Origin: UBA4742 sp963773335
GTDB taxonomy: Bacteria > Actinomycetota > Acidimicrobiia > Acidimicrobiales > Acidimicrobilacustridaceae
Reading direction: 5' to 3'
DNA: 64,000 nucleotides
NCBI GenBank assembly: GCA_963773335.1
Contig: CAVZAT010000006.1
Coordinates: 248,001 to 312,000, forward strand
Part shown: positions 52,898 to 61,835 of the stretch, piece after piece
Layout of the letters: the number at the start of each line of letters is the position of its first letter
How positions within the stretch are numbered: position 1 is the first letter of the stretch
The notes under the pieces: model-generated
Seen by the model: only the letters and a program-made list of their open reading frames with translations
Database searches by the model: none
Told to the model about the DNA's origin: nothing
Position numbers and translations under genes: made by a program

Positions 52898-53596
52898 TCA
52901 GGACTGGGCCCGGGGCTGGGGTGCGTCCCAGACCACCGTGACCTTGCTCACCGACCCCGTGGTGAGCAGGTGCTGGACGAAGGCGGTGGTGTTCTGCTCG
53001 GCGCGGTTGCGTAGGTCGCTGTGGACCGCGGCCTGGGCCAGCTTGGCCTGGGCTCGCTGTTCGAGCTGGTCCTGGGCCACGGGGTTGCCGTCACCCAGCG
53101 CATCGCCCACCCGGTCGATCAGGCCCCGCTGGCGGGCGATGATCCGGGTCTGGCTGGGATCGAGCTTGGGGGTGCTCAGCACCGGGGTGGGCAGGTGGAC
53201 GGTGACCTGGTGGCCGTCGGCGGATCGATGCAGAGCCGTCGAGCTGAGGTGGGAGAAGTCGACGGTGGCGTCGACGTCGCCGGCGGCCGCCAGGACCACG
53301 TCCGAGCCGGTCGCCCAGCCGGGCAGCAGCTTGGCCTTCTGCTGCTGGTCGACCAGGGTCTGGAAGCGGCCGGTGGCCGCGTCGAAGGTGGCCAGGTCGC
53401 GCACCTGGTCGAGGGCCACCCCGTCGGGGCGCTCGGTGGTGGTGCGTCCGAACGGGTTGAACCCGCTCAGGGCGTTGAGGCCCAGCACCACGGCGAACGC
53501 GGCCGTCCCTACGAAGGCCACCGCTCCCACCGCGGCGGCCAGCACCGCGGTCACACGACGAGAACCGCCCTCGTGGCGGCGCGAACGGGCAGACAT
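52898..53596 (-). CDS. DUF4230-family membrane-anchored protein
   Basis: A 232-residue protein. One N-terminal helix (VTAVLAAAVGAVAFVGTAAF AVVL) after a basic start MSARSRRHEGGSRR anchors it; the outer domain is DUF4230-like: LATFDAATGRFQTLVDQQQK, VLAAAGDVDATVDFSHLSST, VTVHLPTPVLSTPKLDPSQT and a closing coiled helix ending VSKVTVVWDAPQ. ATG 53596 is preferred (GGAG 5 nt before it). Function unknown; likely an envelope protein. It faces yceD convergently with a 1-nt gap. Confidence 0.72.
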   Translation of the reverse strand: MSARSRRHEGGSRRVTAVLAAAVGAVAFVGTAAFAVVLGLNALSGFNPFGRTTTERPDGVALDQVRDLATFDAATGRFQTLVDQQQKAKLLPGWATGSDVVLAAAGDVDATVDFSHLSSTALHRSADGHQVTVHLPTPVLSTPKLDPSQTRIIARQRGLIDRVGDALGDGNPVAQDQLEQRAQAKLAQAAVHSDLRNRAEQNTTAFVQHLLTTGSVSKVTVVWDAPQPRAQS

Positions 53597-53723
53597 CGGA
53601 TCTCCAGGAGGTGGGGGGACAGCCACGCGTCATCGGTGGCCAAGCTGGCACCTCAGGATCCCCCAAGGGAGCGAAAGCTCGGTGAAAGCCCGTCTGGGCG
53701 GATCGGACCTGCGCCCGGCGTGC

Positions 53724-53754
53724 TTGGACGATCGGACCGGCGGACCGCTAGGAT
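53724..53754 (+). promoter_or_regulatory. Candidate promoter for rpmF-plsX
   Basis: TTGGAC and TAGGAT are spaced 19 nt apart, about 100 nt before the rpmF ATG, in a gap where the divergent DUF4230 gene gives no competing signal. A small inverted repeat GCGTC-CGAG-GACGC lies just downstream at 53765-53778 and could form an attenuating hairpin. Spacing is 2 nt longer than ideal. Confidence 0.35.
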
Positions 53755-53853
53755 CTCCCCCTTGCGTCCGAGGACGCGGCCGCGCCACCGTGCCGCTCAC
53801 GCCTCGCCGAGCTCGCAGTTCTCCGGCACCATCACGACAGAGGCACCACCATC

Positions 53854-54033
53854 ATGGCCGTCCCCAAGAAGAAGACCTCCAAGGCGAAGAGCCGCAGCCG
53901 TCGGGCCTCGGCCTGGACCGTGAAGGCGCCGGCCCGCAGCAGCTGCCCCCACTGCGGAGCCACCAAGCTGCCCCACGTGGTGTGCGGCAACTGCGGCTGG
54001 TACCACGGCCGCCAGGCCATCGACGTCGACTGA
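53854..54033 (+). CDS. rpmF: Large ribosomal subunit protein bL32
   Basis: Ribosomal protein L32, 59 residues. MAVPKKKTSKAKSRSRRASA is the highly basic start; SCPHCGATKLPHVVCGNCGW has both zinc-ligand Cys pairs (C+ type). It is absent from the automatic frame list because it is short and overlaps other frames. It is followed 5 nt later by plsX, the conserved rpmF-plsX pair that couples ribosome and lipid synthesis. Confidence 0.96.
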   Translation: MAVPKKKTSKAKSRSRRASAWTVKAPARSSCPHCGATKLPHVVCGNCGWYHGRQAIDVD

Positions 54034-54038
54034 CGCCC

Positions 54039-55028
54039 GTGCTGCCCATCGCGGTCGACGCCATGGGCGGCGACAAGGCGCCGGCCGAGATCGTGGCCGG
54101 CGCAAAGCAGGCGGCCACCTCCCTGGGGGTCGATGTCGTGCTGGTCGGGCGCCCCGACGAGATCGGTGACCCCGGCGACCTCGAGGTGCTGGCCGCCTCC
54201 GAGGTGATCGCCATGGACGCGGATGCCGGGGCCAGCGTGCGGCGCATGAAGGACTCGTCGCTGGTGCGCGCCGCCGAGGCCGTCCGCGACGGGCGGGCGT
54301 GTGCCATGGTCAGCGCCGGCAACACCGGGGCCACCATGGCCAGCGCCCTGCTGCGCATGGGCCGCATCAAGGGCGTCGCCCGCCCGGCCATCGCCACGCC
54401 CATCCCGGTGCTGGGGGGCACCCCGACCGTCATGCTCGATGCTGGTGCCAACGCCGAGTGCAACCCCGAGTGGCTGGTCCAGTTCGCGCAGATGGGAGCG
54501 GTCTATGCCCGCGACCGCTTCGAGGTGGCCGCGCCCCGGGTGGCGCTGCTCTCCATCGGCGAGGAGGCCACCAAGGGCAACCCGTTGGTGAAGGAGACCC
54601 ACAAGCTGTTGGCGGAGGGCTCCTGGATCGGCACCACGGGGGCGGTGTTCGTGGGCAACGTCGAAGGCCGCGACCTGATGACCGACGCGGCCGACGTGGT
54701 GGTCACCGACGGCTTCACGGGCAACGTGGCCCTCAAGACCCTCGAGGGCGGGATGCGGGCCTTGGTGGGTGGCGTCCTGGCGGCCTTCGACACCGACGAT
54801 GCCACCCGCGAGGCGGCCGGTGTGCTGCTCCCCGCCCTGGGTCCGCTGTACGCCCAGCTCGACCCCGAGAACGTGGGCGGCGCCATGCTGTTGGGGGTGG
54901 ACGGTGTGTGCATCATCAGCCACGGGTCCTCTTCGGCCACGGCCATCGTGAACGCCATCGGGGTGGCCCGAGATCTGGTCGCCGGCCAGACCGTCGAGCA
55001 CCTGCGCACCGCCACTTCCGGGGCTTGA
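54039..55028 (+). CDS. plsX: Acyl-ACP:phosphate acyltransferase PlsX
   Basis: Makes acyl-phosphate from acyl-ACP for phosphatidic acid synthesis, a peripheral-membrane enzyme of 329 residues. The start IAVDAMGGDKAPAEIVAGAK, the loop MVSAGNTGATMASALLRMG, VMLDAGANAECNPEWLVQFA, LLSIGEEATKGNPLVKETHK, and DVVVTDGFTGNVALKTLEG are all signatures. GTG 54039 is used, 5 nt from the rpmF stop. AcpP follows, as expected for the fatty acid module. Confidence 0.95.
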   Translation: MLPIAVDAMGGDKAPAEIVAGAKQAATSLGVDVVLVGRPDEIGDPGDLEVLAASEVIAMDADAGASVRRMKDSSLVRAAEAVRDGRACAMVSAGNTGATMASALLRMGRIKGVARPAIATPIPVLGGTPTVMLDAGANAECNPEWLVQFAQMGAVYARDRFEVAAPRVALLSIGEEATKGNPLVKETHKLLAEGSWIGTTGAVFVGNVEGRDLMTDAADVVVTDGFTGNVALKTLEGGMRALVGGVLAAFDTDDATREAAGVLLPALGPLYAQLDPENVGGAMLLGVDGVCIISHGSSSATAIVNAIGVARDLVAGQTVEHLRTATSGA

Positions 55029-55062
55029 CAAGCAGAAACGTCGTCTGACCTGCTTATTTGCG
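55029..55062 (+). terminator. Weak hairpin between plsX and acpP
   Basis: AAGCAG at 55029-55034 can pair with CTGCTT at about 55050, leaving a 14-15 nt loop followed by ATTTG. This is a poor terminator candidate and may only be chance. Confidence 0.2.
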
Positions 55063-55182
55063 CGGCTTCACGAGGTCACAAGGTGGGGATCTGGTACCAT
55101 GACGGCCGCATCCGGGGTTGGCCCGGGTGTCGGCGCCCGCACGCCTCTCGCCGCGTCTGTCGTCCAAGGAGATCGTGTTTCC

Positions 55183-55473
55183 GTGCCTGCAGAAACCCAC
55201 GTCGAGCAGGGACCCATCGGCCGCCAGGAGGTGGTGGACCTCATCCGTGACCGGCTGGCCGACATCCTCGAGATCGAGCCGTCCAGCATCCACGAAGGCG
55301 ACTCCTTCGCCGACGATCTCGACGCAGACTCCCTCGCCCTCATCGAGCTGGTCGAGGCCCTCGAGGAGGAACTGGGTGAGCGCAGTGTCGGCTTTCGCAT
55401 CGAGGACGAAGACCTCGAAGACCTCAAGACGGTGCGCGACGCGGTCGACTACGTGGTCGGCCGGCTGGGCTGA
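55183..55473 (+). CDS. acpP: Acyl carrier protein
   Basis: A 96-residue carrier of fatty-acyl intermediates. The phosphopantetheine-attachment site DLDADSLALIELVEAL has the Ser in DSL; helix pattern and acidic charge match. The N-terminus extends about 20 residues past ordinary ACPs (PAETHVEQGPIGRQEVVDL), and the C-terminus has the acidic EDEDLEDLKTV stretch. GTG 55183 is chosen: AAGGAG lies 11 nt upstream. Followed closely by rnc. Confidence 0.92.
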   Translation: MPAETHVEQGPIGRQEVVDLIRDRLADILEIEPSSIHEGDSFADDLDADSLALIELVEALEEELGERSVGFRIEDEDLEDLKTVRDAVDYVVGRLG

Positions 55474-55477
55474 TCTC

Positions 55478-56263
55478 CTGGACGCCGATGCCCTCCGTCG
55501 GTTCGCCGATCGACTGGGCTGCCCCTTCTCCGATCTGGACACGCTCCAGCTGGCGCTGACCCATCGGTCGTGGTGCGCGGAGCACGCGGGCTTCACCTCC
55601 AACGAGCGCCTCGAGTTCCTGGGCGACGCCGTGCTCGGGCTGGTCGTGACCACCTACGTCTACCGCCGCTTCGGTGACATGCCCGAAGGCGAGCTGGCCA
55701 AGGTCCGGGCCTCGGTGGTGAGTTCTGCCGCCCTGGCCGAGATGGCTGCCGAGGTCGACCTCGGGCCCGTGCTGCTGCTGGGCAAAGGCGAGGACGCCAG
55801 CGGGGGGCGAGCCAAGCCGTCGATCCTGGCCGATGCCATGGAGGCGGTGATCGGCGCCACCTATCTCGATCAGGGCTGGGCCTCGGCCGAGCAGTTGGTG
55901 CTCAGCCTGCTGGCTGAGCGGATCGACTCGGCGGCCGAAGGTCCCGGCGGCCAGGACTACAAGACCCAGCTCCAGGAGCTGGCTGCCCGGCGCTACGAGC
56001 AGCTCCCGGCCTACGAGCTTCGCGACGAGGGCCCGGATCACGCCAAGCGCTTCTACGCGTTGGTCCGTCTGGCCGGCGATCCCATGGGCACCGGTGAAGG
56101 GCGGAGCAAGAAGGAGGCCGAGCAGGCCGCGGCCCGCCGGGCCCTGGACCAGCTCACCGTCGACATGCCTGGTGCCGTCGCGGCGGTGGTGCCCGGTGCC
56201 GGAGCGCCACCTCCCCAGTCCGTCGGCCTCGGCCGTCGAGAGAGCGAGCCCCACGATGCCTGA
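55478..56263 (+). CDS. rnc: Ribonuclease III
   Basis: Double-strand RNA endonuclease for rRNA and mRNA processing. The signature NERLEFLGDAVLGLVVT is intact with the metal-binding Glu and Asp; DAMEAVIGATYLDQG contains the second conserved acidic pair. The C-terminal dsRNA-binding domain shows DYKTQLQELAARRYEQLPAY and GRSKKEAEQAAARRALDQL. No ATG, GTG or TTG precedes the conserved LDADALRRFADRLGCPF in this frame; the only start-like codon is CTG 55478, so the beginning is uncertain and could hide a lost start or an indel. The 3' end overlaps mutM by 8 nt. Confidence 0.85.
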   Translation: MDADALRRFADRLGCPFSDLDTLQLALTHRSWCAEHAGFTSNERLEFLGDAVLGLVVTTYVYRRFGDMPEGELAKVRASVVSSAALAEMAAEVDLGPVLLLGKGEDASGGRAKPSILADAMEAVIGATYLDQGWASAEQLVLSLLAERIDSAAEGPGGQDYKTQLQELAARRYEQLPAYELRDEGPDHAKRFYALVRLAGDPMGTGEGRSKKEAEQAAARRALDQLTVDMPGAVAAVVPGAGAPPPQSVGLGRRESEPHDA

Positions 56264-57092
56264 GCTGCCCGAGGTCGAGACGATCCGCCGTGAGCTCGAG
56301 CGCGAGGCGGTCGGCAAGCGCATCAAGTCGGTCGAGGTGCACGGCACCCGCACGGTGCGCCGACAGACGAAGAAGGCCTTCATCGCCAAGCTCGTGGGCA
56401 TGAAGATCACCGGCGTCGATCGGCGCGGCAAGTACCTGGTGGTGAAGCTCGACTCCGGCGACGTCGTGGTCATCCACCTGCGCATGAGCGGTCAGCTCCT
56501 GCGGACCGCGGCCAAGGAGCCGATGGCCAAGCACACCCATGTGGCGATCACCTTCACCCAGGGCGGCCAGCTGCGCTTCATCGACCCCCGTACCTTCGGG
56601 GAGATGTTCGTCACCTCCCCCGACGATCTCACCGCCGAGGTGCCCGAACTGGCCGAGTTGGGCTTCGATCCGGTGGAGAACCCGATCTCGTGGACGGTGT
56701 TCGGCCAGTTGCTGGTGAACCGCCAGATGAAGCTCAAGACCTTCCTGACCGACCAGACGATCATCGCCGGGCTCGGCAACATCTACGCCGACGAGATCCT
56801 CTTCGCCGCCGGCCTGCGCTACGACCGCCAGACCGACTCACTGTCCACCCAGGAGATCCGGCGGCTCTACCGGTCGGTGGTGGAGACCCTGCACGAGGCC
56901 ATCAAGTACGGGGGTTCGACCCTCGACGACGAGCAGTACGTCGACCTGAACGGCAAGCCGGGCGAGTTCCAGGAGCACCACCGCGTCTACAACCGCGAAA
57001 AGCTGCCGTGCTACCGCTGCCGTCGGGCCACCATCTCCAAGGCCAAGTTCGGCGGCCGCTCCACCTTCTTCTGCGAGATCTGCCAGGTCTGA
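56256..57092 (+). CDS. mutM: Formamidopyrimidine-DNA glycosylase (Fpg)
   Basis: Bifunctional base-excision glycosylase that removes oxidised purines, 278 residues. PELPEVETIRRELE at the start supplies the catalytic N-terminal Pro and Glu; DRRGKYLVVKLDSGDVVVIH LRMSGQ has the conserved Lys; NRQMKLKTFLTDQTIIAGLG NIYADEILF is the H2TH element; CYRCRRATISKAKFGGRSTF FCEICQ closes with a four-Cys zinc finger. ATG 56256 lies within the last codons of rnc. Together with smc and rnc this is the actinobacterial rnc-mutM-smc cluster. Confidence 0.95.
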   Translation: MPELPEVETIRRELEREAVGKRIKSVEVHGTRTVRRQTKKAFIAKLVGMKITGVDRRGKYLVVKLDSGDVVVIHLRMSGQLLRTAAKEPMAKHTHVAITFTQGGQLRFIDPRTFGEMFVTSPDDLTAEVPELAELGFDPVENPISWTVFGQLLVNRQMKLKTFLTDQTIIAGLGNIYADEILFAAGLRYDRQTDSLSTQEIRRLYRSVVETLHEAIKYGGSTLDDEQYVDLNGKPGEFQEHHRVYNREKLPCYRCRRATISKAKFGGRSTFFCEICQV

Positions 57093-57326
57093 TGACCGAC
57101 TTGCTCGGCCGTCCGGCCGGCAAGGGACTGCCCTGGCCCTCTGGTCGGCAAGCCTCCCGGCGGGCGCCTTCGGCGTTCGGCGGTCTTCGGTCCAGCGGGT
57201 CCGGCCTGGCGGCCTCGCCTTTCCTGGTCCACCCGGATGAACATCAGATGCTCTTCGCCGCGCCCGGCAGCCGCTAGGGTCGGCCGGACCGAGTAGTACC
57301 CGCGGAGTCGGCCGTACGGAGACGCG
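57093..57326. other. Intergenic gap mutM-smc
   Basis: Contains copy B of the dispersed repeat and direct near-repeats of CGGCGTTCGGCGG type around 57171-57185. No gene is visible. A weak promoter for smc is expected here but none is clear; the smc TTG follows GGAG by 5 nt. Confidence 0.6.
57142..57174 (-). repeat. Dispersed 33-bp intergenic repeat, copy B
   Basis: On the minus strand this matches copy A at 40040-40072 in 31 of 33 positions. It lies in the 234-bp gap between mutM and smc, which is otherwise without an ORF. The same orientation relative to genes is not kept (here minus, copy A plus), as expected of a mobile palindromic unit. Confidence 0.75.
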
Positions 57327-60300
57327 TTGTTCCTCAAGACCCTGACCTTGAAGGGGTTCAAGTCGTTCGCTGACACCACCTCGCTCGACCTCGAGCCGGG
57401 CGTCACGGTCGTGGTAGGTCCCAACGGCAGCGGCAAGTCGAACGTGGTCGATGCCATCGGCTGGGTCCTCGGGGCCCAGGCGCCCAGCGCCGTGCGGTCC
57501 CAGAAGATGGACGACGTGATCTTCGCGGGCACGGCCAAGCGCAGTGCGCTGGGCCGGGCCGAGGTGTCGCTGACCATCGACAACACCTCGGGCATGTTGC
57601 CCATCGAGTTCACCGAGGTCACCCTGACCCGCACGCTGTTCCGCAGCGGCGACAGCGAGTACGCCATCAACGGGGTGCCCTGCCGGCTGCTCGACCTGCA
57701 GGAGCTGCTCAGCGACAGCGGCGTGGGCCGTCAGCAGCACGTCATCATCAGCCAGGGCCAGATCGACGCCGTCCTCAACGCCCGCCCCGAGGATCGCCGC
57801 GGCATCATCGAAGAGGCGGCCGGCGTGCTCAAGTTCCGTCGGCGCAAGGAGCGCAGCGAGCGCCGCCTGGCCGCGACCGAGGGGAACCTGACCCGGCTCC
57901 AGGACCTGTTGCGAGAGGTCCGTCGCCAGTTGCGCCCGCTCGAGCGCCAGGCCGATGCCGCCCGCCGCCACGGCGACGTGGTCGACGAGCTGGAGACGCT
58001 GCGCATCCACGTGGCCGGCCGCGAGCTGGCCGCCCAGCGCGCCCGCCTGGAGTCGGCGGCCGGGGAGCGTCGTGAGCTGAACGAGACCGAGCGGGCACTG
58101 CGGACCCGCCTGGCCGAGCTGGACACCCTGGTCCTGGCCACCGAGGCACGCCTCACCGCCATGGGCGGCGACGATCTGGGCGACGCCCTGGCCCAGTACG
58201 AGTCGCTGTTCGAACGGGCCCGCGGCCTGGGCTCGCTGCTGGCCGAACGTCGCCGGGGCATCGATCGGGATCGCAGCGCCTTCGTAGATCAGGGGGTGAT
58301 CGCCACCCTCGAGGCCGAGGCCGCCCGGCTGGGAGCCGAGCTGGCCGAGGTCGACGACGAGGCCGCGGCACTGACCCCGCTCCGAGACGAGCTGCGGGTC
58401 GCCGAGGCGGCGCTGGGGGCCGAGCGCCAGCACTACGAGACCGACTGGGCGGACGGGGTCACGGCGCCGTCGAGCCGCAGTGCCGAGGTGCGCGGTGAGT
58501 TGGGCGCGCTGCGCTCGAGCGTGGAGCGCAGCGAGTCCGAGCTGGCCCGGGTGCGGGCTCGCCTGGAGGGTCTGGCTGACAAGTCGGCCCGCTTGGCGTC
58601 GGAGGCCGATCGCCTGCGCGTCGAGATCGCCGCCGCCGAGGAGGCCGAGCTGCCGCTGGTGGAAGCGCTCGACGGTGCCGAGCAGTGGCGGGGCACGGCC
58701 GAGGCGTCGCGGGCCCAAGCCGAGGTCGACCACCGGGGCGCGGAGTCCGAGCACCACGCCTGGCTGGCCCGCGCCGAGGCCTTGGCCATGGCCCTCGACG
58801 AGGCCCGCAGCCGCGCCGGGGCGGACCGCCTGGCGGGCACCCCGGGCGTGATCGGCACCTTGGCCGACCTGATCGAGATCGACCCGGGTTGGGAGTTGGC
58901 CTTCGAGGCCGCCGCCGGCGATGCGCTGGCTGCCATCGTGGTCGACGGCATCGACTCCGCCCGACGATCCCTACAGGCGCTGGCGGCTGACGACCTGCCC
59001 GGCGCCGTGCTGGCGCTGTCCGCCGGGCAGGTCGCCAGACCGGTGCCATCGGTGGGTCGGCCGGTGCGCGCCCATGTGCGCCCCGCCGCCTTCGCCACGG
59101 CCCCGACGCACCTGGTCGATGCCCTGCTCGATGCGTTGGTGGGCGCGGCCGCCATGGTGGACGGCGGCTGGACCGCAGCGTTGGACGCGGTGCTGGCCCA
59201 TCCCGACGCGGTCGTGGTCACCTCGGCCGGGGACCGCTTCGGCGCCTCGGGCTGGCGAGTGGGTGCGACCGGCTCGGGGGCCACGGGGGCGGCGCTCGAC
59301 GAGGCCCGTGAGCGAGCCGAAGCGGCTCGGGCCGGGGTGGTCGGCGCCGCCGATCGCCTGGCCGCAGCCGACCAGGGTGTCGCCGAGGCCCGCCAGGCCG
59401 AAGAGGACCTTTCCCGTCAGCTCGACGCCAACGACGGGCGTATGAGCGCGGCGGGTGACAGCCTCATCCGGGTCGAGACCGAGCGTCGGGACGTGTCCAC
59501 CGAGCAGGACGCCCTGGTGGCGCACGAGGCCGATCTGGCCTCGCGCACCGACCGGGAGCGCGAGCGGGTGGCCGACCTGGAGGCCGAGCTGCCCGCGCTC
59601 GAAGCGGTCGAGCAGGAAGCGGCCGAACGGGGCCGGGCCATGGGCCAGGCCCGGGCCCGTCTGGAGGAGCGGGCCGGCGAGGTAGGTGCCCTGCGCACCG
59701 ACCTCGAGGTTCGGGGCGCCGGAGTGGGGGAGCGGCGCGAGTTCCTGCGCCGCCGCCTGGGCGAGATCGACGAGCGCCTGGCCGGTGCGGCCACCCAACG
59801 CGCCGCGGCCGAGCAGCGGCGGGTCGAGCTGGATGCCCGCCAGGTGGCCACCGACCGCCTGGCCGCGGAGGTCGCCGAGCGGTTGGCGGTCATCGAGGAG
59901 GGGTTGGGACGGCTGCGCGAGCGCCGTCGTCGCCAGAGCGAGGCGGCGCGCGAAGTGGCCAGCCTGCTCGATCAGCACCGTCACGAGCGCGGTGAGGCCG
60001 AGCGCGGCCTGGGCGAGGTGCGTGAGCGCCAACAGCGACTCGAGATCGCCGACGCCGAGACCAAGCTGCGCATCGAGACCACCGTGGAGAGCCTGCGGCG
60101 CGAGCTCGACTGCGAGCCGGATCAGGCGCTGGCCACCGAGTGCCCGGCACTGGCCGACGCCACCACCCCAGCGGCGCGCATCCGCGAGCTCGAGCGGGAG
60201 CTGCGCATCATGGGTCCGATCAACCCGTTGGCCCTCGAGGAGTTCGAGGCCCTCGGGGAGCGACACGAATTCCTGCAGGGACAACTCGACGACGTGAAGG

Positions 60301-60821
60301 AGTCACGCCGCGAGCTGGGCAAGATCATCCGGGCCATCGACGCCGAGATCGTCGACGTGTTCGCCTCTGCCTACGCGGACGTGGCCCAGAACTTCGAGCA
60401 GCTCTTCGACACCCTCTTCCCGGGTGGTCGTGGACGGCTACGCCTGACCGATCCCGACAACCTGCTGGACACGGGCATCGAGCTCGAGGCGCGACCCTCG
60501 GGCAAGAACGTGCGCAAGCTCTCGTTGCTCTCCGGCGGCGAGCGGTCGCTCACCGCCCTCGCCTTCCTGTTCGCGGTGTTCCGGAGCCGGCCGTCTCCCT
60601 TCTACGTGATGGACGAGGTCGAGGCCGCGCTCGACGACGTCAACCTGCACCGATTCCTCGGCCTGGTGGCCGAGTTTCGCGACGACGCACAGCTCATCAT
60701 CGTGAGCCACCAGAAGCGCACCATGGAGGCCGCCGACTGCCTCTACGGCGTGACCATGCAGCCCGGCGGCTCGTCCAGGGTCGTGAGCGAGAAGGTCGAC
60801 GACTCCTTGGTCCGGCGCTAG
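57327..60821 (+). CDS. smc: Chromosome segregation SMC protein
   Basis: Condensin ATPase of 1,164 residues that organises and segregates the nucleoid with ScpA/ScpB. N-terminal Walker A VVVGPNGSGKSNVVDAIGWV (residues 31-38 for the loop), two long coiled coils rich in Glu/Arg/Ala, and the globular hinge near residues 510-630 (GTPGVIGTLADLIEIDPGWE). The head ends with the signature LLSGGERSLTALAFLFAVF and Walker B FYVMDEVEAALDDVN. TTG 57327 is used because MFLKTLTLKGFKSFAD fits the family start and GGAG lies upstream. The reading frame is intact over 3.5 kb. Confidence 0.96.
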   Translation: MFLKTLTLKGFKSFADTTSLDLEPGVTVVVGPNGSGKSNVVDAIGWVLGAQAPSAVRSQKMDDVIFAGTAKRSALGRAEVSLTIDNTSGMLPIEFTEVTLTRTLFRSGDSEYAINGVPCRLLDLQELLSDSGVGRQQHVIISQGQIDAVLNARPEDRRGIIEEAAGVLKFRRRKERSERRLAATEGNLTRLQDLLREVRRQLRPLERQADAARRHGDVVDELETLRIHVAGRELAAQRARLESAAGERRELNETERALRTRLAELDTLVLATEARLTAMGGDDLGDALAQYESLFERARGLGSLLAERRRGIDRDRSAFVDQGVIATLEAEAARLGAELAEVDDEAAALTPLRDELRVAEAALGAERQHYETDWADGVTAPSSRSAEVRGELGALRSSVERSESELARVRARLEGLADKSARLASEADRLRVEIAAAEEAELPLVEALDGAEQWRGTAEASRAQAEVDHRGAESEHHAWLARAEALAMALDEARSRAGADRLAGTPGVIGTLADLIEIDPGWELAFEAAAGDALAAIVVDGIDSARRSLQALAADDLPGAVLALSAGQVARPVPSVGRPVRAHVRPAAFATAPTHLVDALLDALVGAAAMVDGGWTAALDAVLAHPDAVVVTSAGDRFGASGWRVGATGSGATGAALDEARERAEAARAGVVGAADRLAAADQGVAEARQAEEDLSRQLDANDGRMSAAGDSLIRVETERRDVSTEQDALVAHEADLASRTDRERERVADLEAELPALEAVEQEAAERGRAMGQARARLEERAGEVGALRTDLEVRGAGVGERREFLRRRLGEIDERLAGAATQRAAAEQRRVELDARQVATDRLAAEVAERLAVIEEGLGRLRERRRRQSEAAREVASLLDQHRHERGEAERGLGEVRERQQRLEIADAETKLRIETTVESLRRELDCEPDQALATECPALADATTPAARIRELERELRIMGPINPLALEEFEALGERHEFLQGQLDDVKESRRELGKIIRAIDAEIVDVFASAYADVAQNFEQLFDTLFPGGRGRLRLTDPDNLLDTGIELEARPSGKNVRKLSLLSGGERSLTALAFLFAVFRSRPSPFYVMDEVEAALDDVNLHRFLGLVAEFRDDAQLIIVSHQKRTMEAADCLYGVTMQPGGSSRVVSEKVDDSLVRR

Positions 60822-60840
60822 CTCCTCGCGCCGGCTCCGG

Positions 60841-60873
60841 CAGGCGAGCGCCCGGAGGGAGGCTGGCCGACCC
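60841..60873 (+). repeat. Degenerate copy C of the dispersed repeat
   Basis: GCGCCCGGAGGGAGGCTGGCC recalls the core of copies A and B with several changes. It follows the smc stop by about 20 nt and precedes the convergent VWA gene by 12 nt, the same setting as copy A. A GGCC-loop-GGCC hairpin overlaps its end. Confidence 0.35.
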
Positions 60874-60884
60874 AAGGGCCGGTG

Positions 60885-61835
60885 CTACGGCAGCTTCTGG
60901 TACCAGGCCAGGCTGAGGATTCCGGTGGCGGCCAGCAGGATCAGGGCCAGCCCCGTGAACCACTGCGAGATGTTCTGCAACTCGGTGACGTAGCCGATCG
61001 AGCTGCCGATGTCCTGGTAGACGCTCTTGAGCTGGCTGCCCGTGGTGGCCGAGTAGAAGTGGCCGCCGGTGGTGTGGGCGATGTCCTGGAGGGCAGCCTT
61101 GTCCACCGGCACGGGGATGGCCACGGGCTCCTGGGGCAGGGTGATGGAGCCCGAGTCGGTGCCGAAGGCGATGGTGGACACCGGAACCTTGGCCTTGATC
61201 GCGGCGGCCGCCGCCTGGTCGTTGGATCGTCCCGCGTTGGTGGTGCCGTCGGTCATCAACACGATGCGGGCCGGCACCTGGACGCCCTTGACCGTCGGTA
61301 GCTGCTTGAGCGCGGCGAGGCAGGTGTAGATGGCTTCACCGATGGCGGTGCGCTCGCCCAGCTGGGCGCCGTCGATGCCGCGAGCCACCGCGTCGCGGTC
61401 GGTGGTGGGTGACACCACCAGCGAGGCGTTGCCGTTGAACAGGACCAGACCCACGTTGATGCGCTGGGGCAGCCCGTTCACGAAGGACTTGGCGGCGGTC
61501 TGGGCGGCCTTGATGCGGTTGGGGCTCACGTCGGTCGCCTCCATCGACAGCGAGGTGTCGATGGCCAGGCAGATGGTGGCCCGCTCACGCGGGACCTTGG
61601 TCTTGCGGGCGGGTTGGGCGAAGCCGACGACCAGGGTGGACAGGGCGACGAGGAAGAGCAGCGCCGGGACGTGGCGGCGCCACCCGGGTCGCTTGGGCGC
61701 GACCTGATCGAGCAGGGCCAGGTTGGTGAAGCGCACTGCGTAGGCGTGGCGGCGACGTTGCAGCACCACGTACGCCGCGGCCAGCGCGACGGCGCCCAAC
61801 AGCAGCCACAGGCGTTCGGGGGACAGGAAGCTCAT
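60885..61835 (-). CDS. VWA-domain membrane protein (BatA-like)
   Basis: A 316-residue protein with one or two N-terminal helices (RLWLLLGAVALAAAYVVL, HVPALLFLVALSTLVVGFA), a von Willebrand A domain with MIDAS motif CLAIDTSLSMEATD, metal Thr in QLGERTAIGEAIYT and Asp in IVLMTDGTTNAGRS, then a C-terminal helix (WFTGLALILLAATGILSLAW). It is the downstream member of a MoxR-DUF58-VWA operon, a group thought to assemble metal centres or fold complexes in the envelope. Start ATG 61835 overlaps the DUF58 stop by 4 nt. Confidence 0.88.
   Translation of the reverse strand: MSFLSPERLWLLLGAVALAAAYVVLQRRRHAYAVRFTNLALLDQVAPKRPGWRRHVPALLFLVALSTLVVGFAQPARKTKVPRERATICLAIDTSLSMEATDVSPNRIKAAQTAAKSFVNGLPQRINVGLVLFNGNASLVVSPTTDRDAVARGIDGAQLGERTAIGEAIYTCLAALKQLPTVKGVQVPARIVLMTDGTTNAGRSNDQAAAAAIKAKVPVSTIAFGTDSGSITLPQEPVAIPVPVDKAALQDIAHTTGGHFYSATTGSQLKSVYQDIGSSIGYVTELQNISQWFTGLALILLAATGILSLAWYQKLP

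Noticed and set aside
53765..53778. Attenuator hairpin upstream of rpmF as an L32 autoregulatory leader
   Set aside because: Only a 5-bp stem with no sign of mimicry of an rRNA site; noted with the promoter but not claimed.
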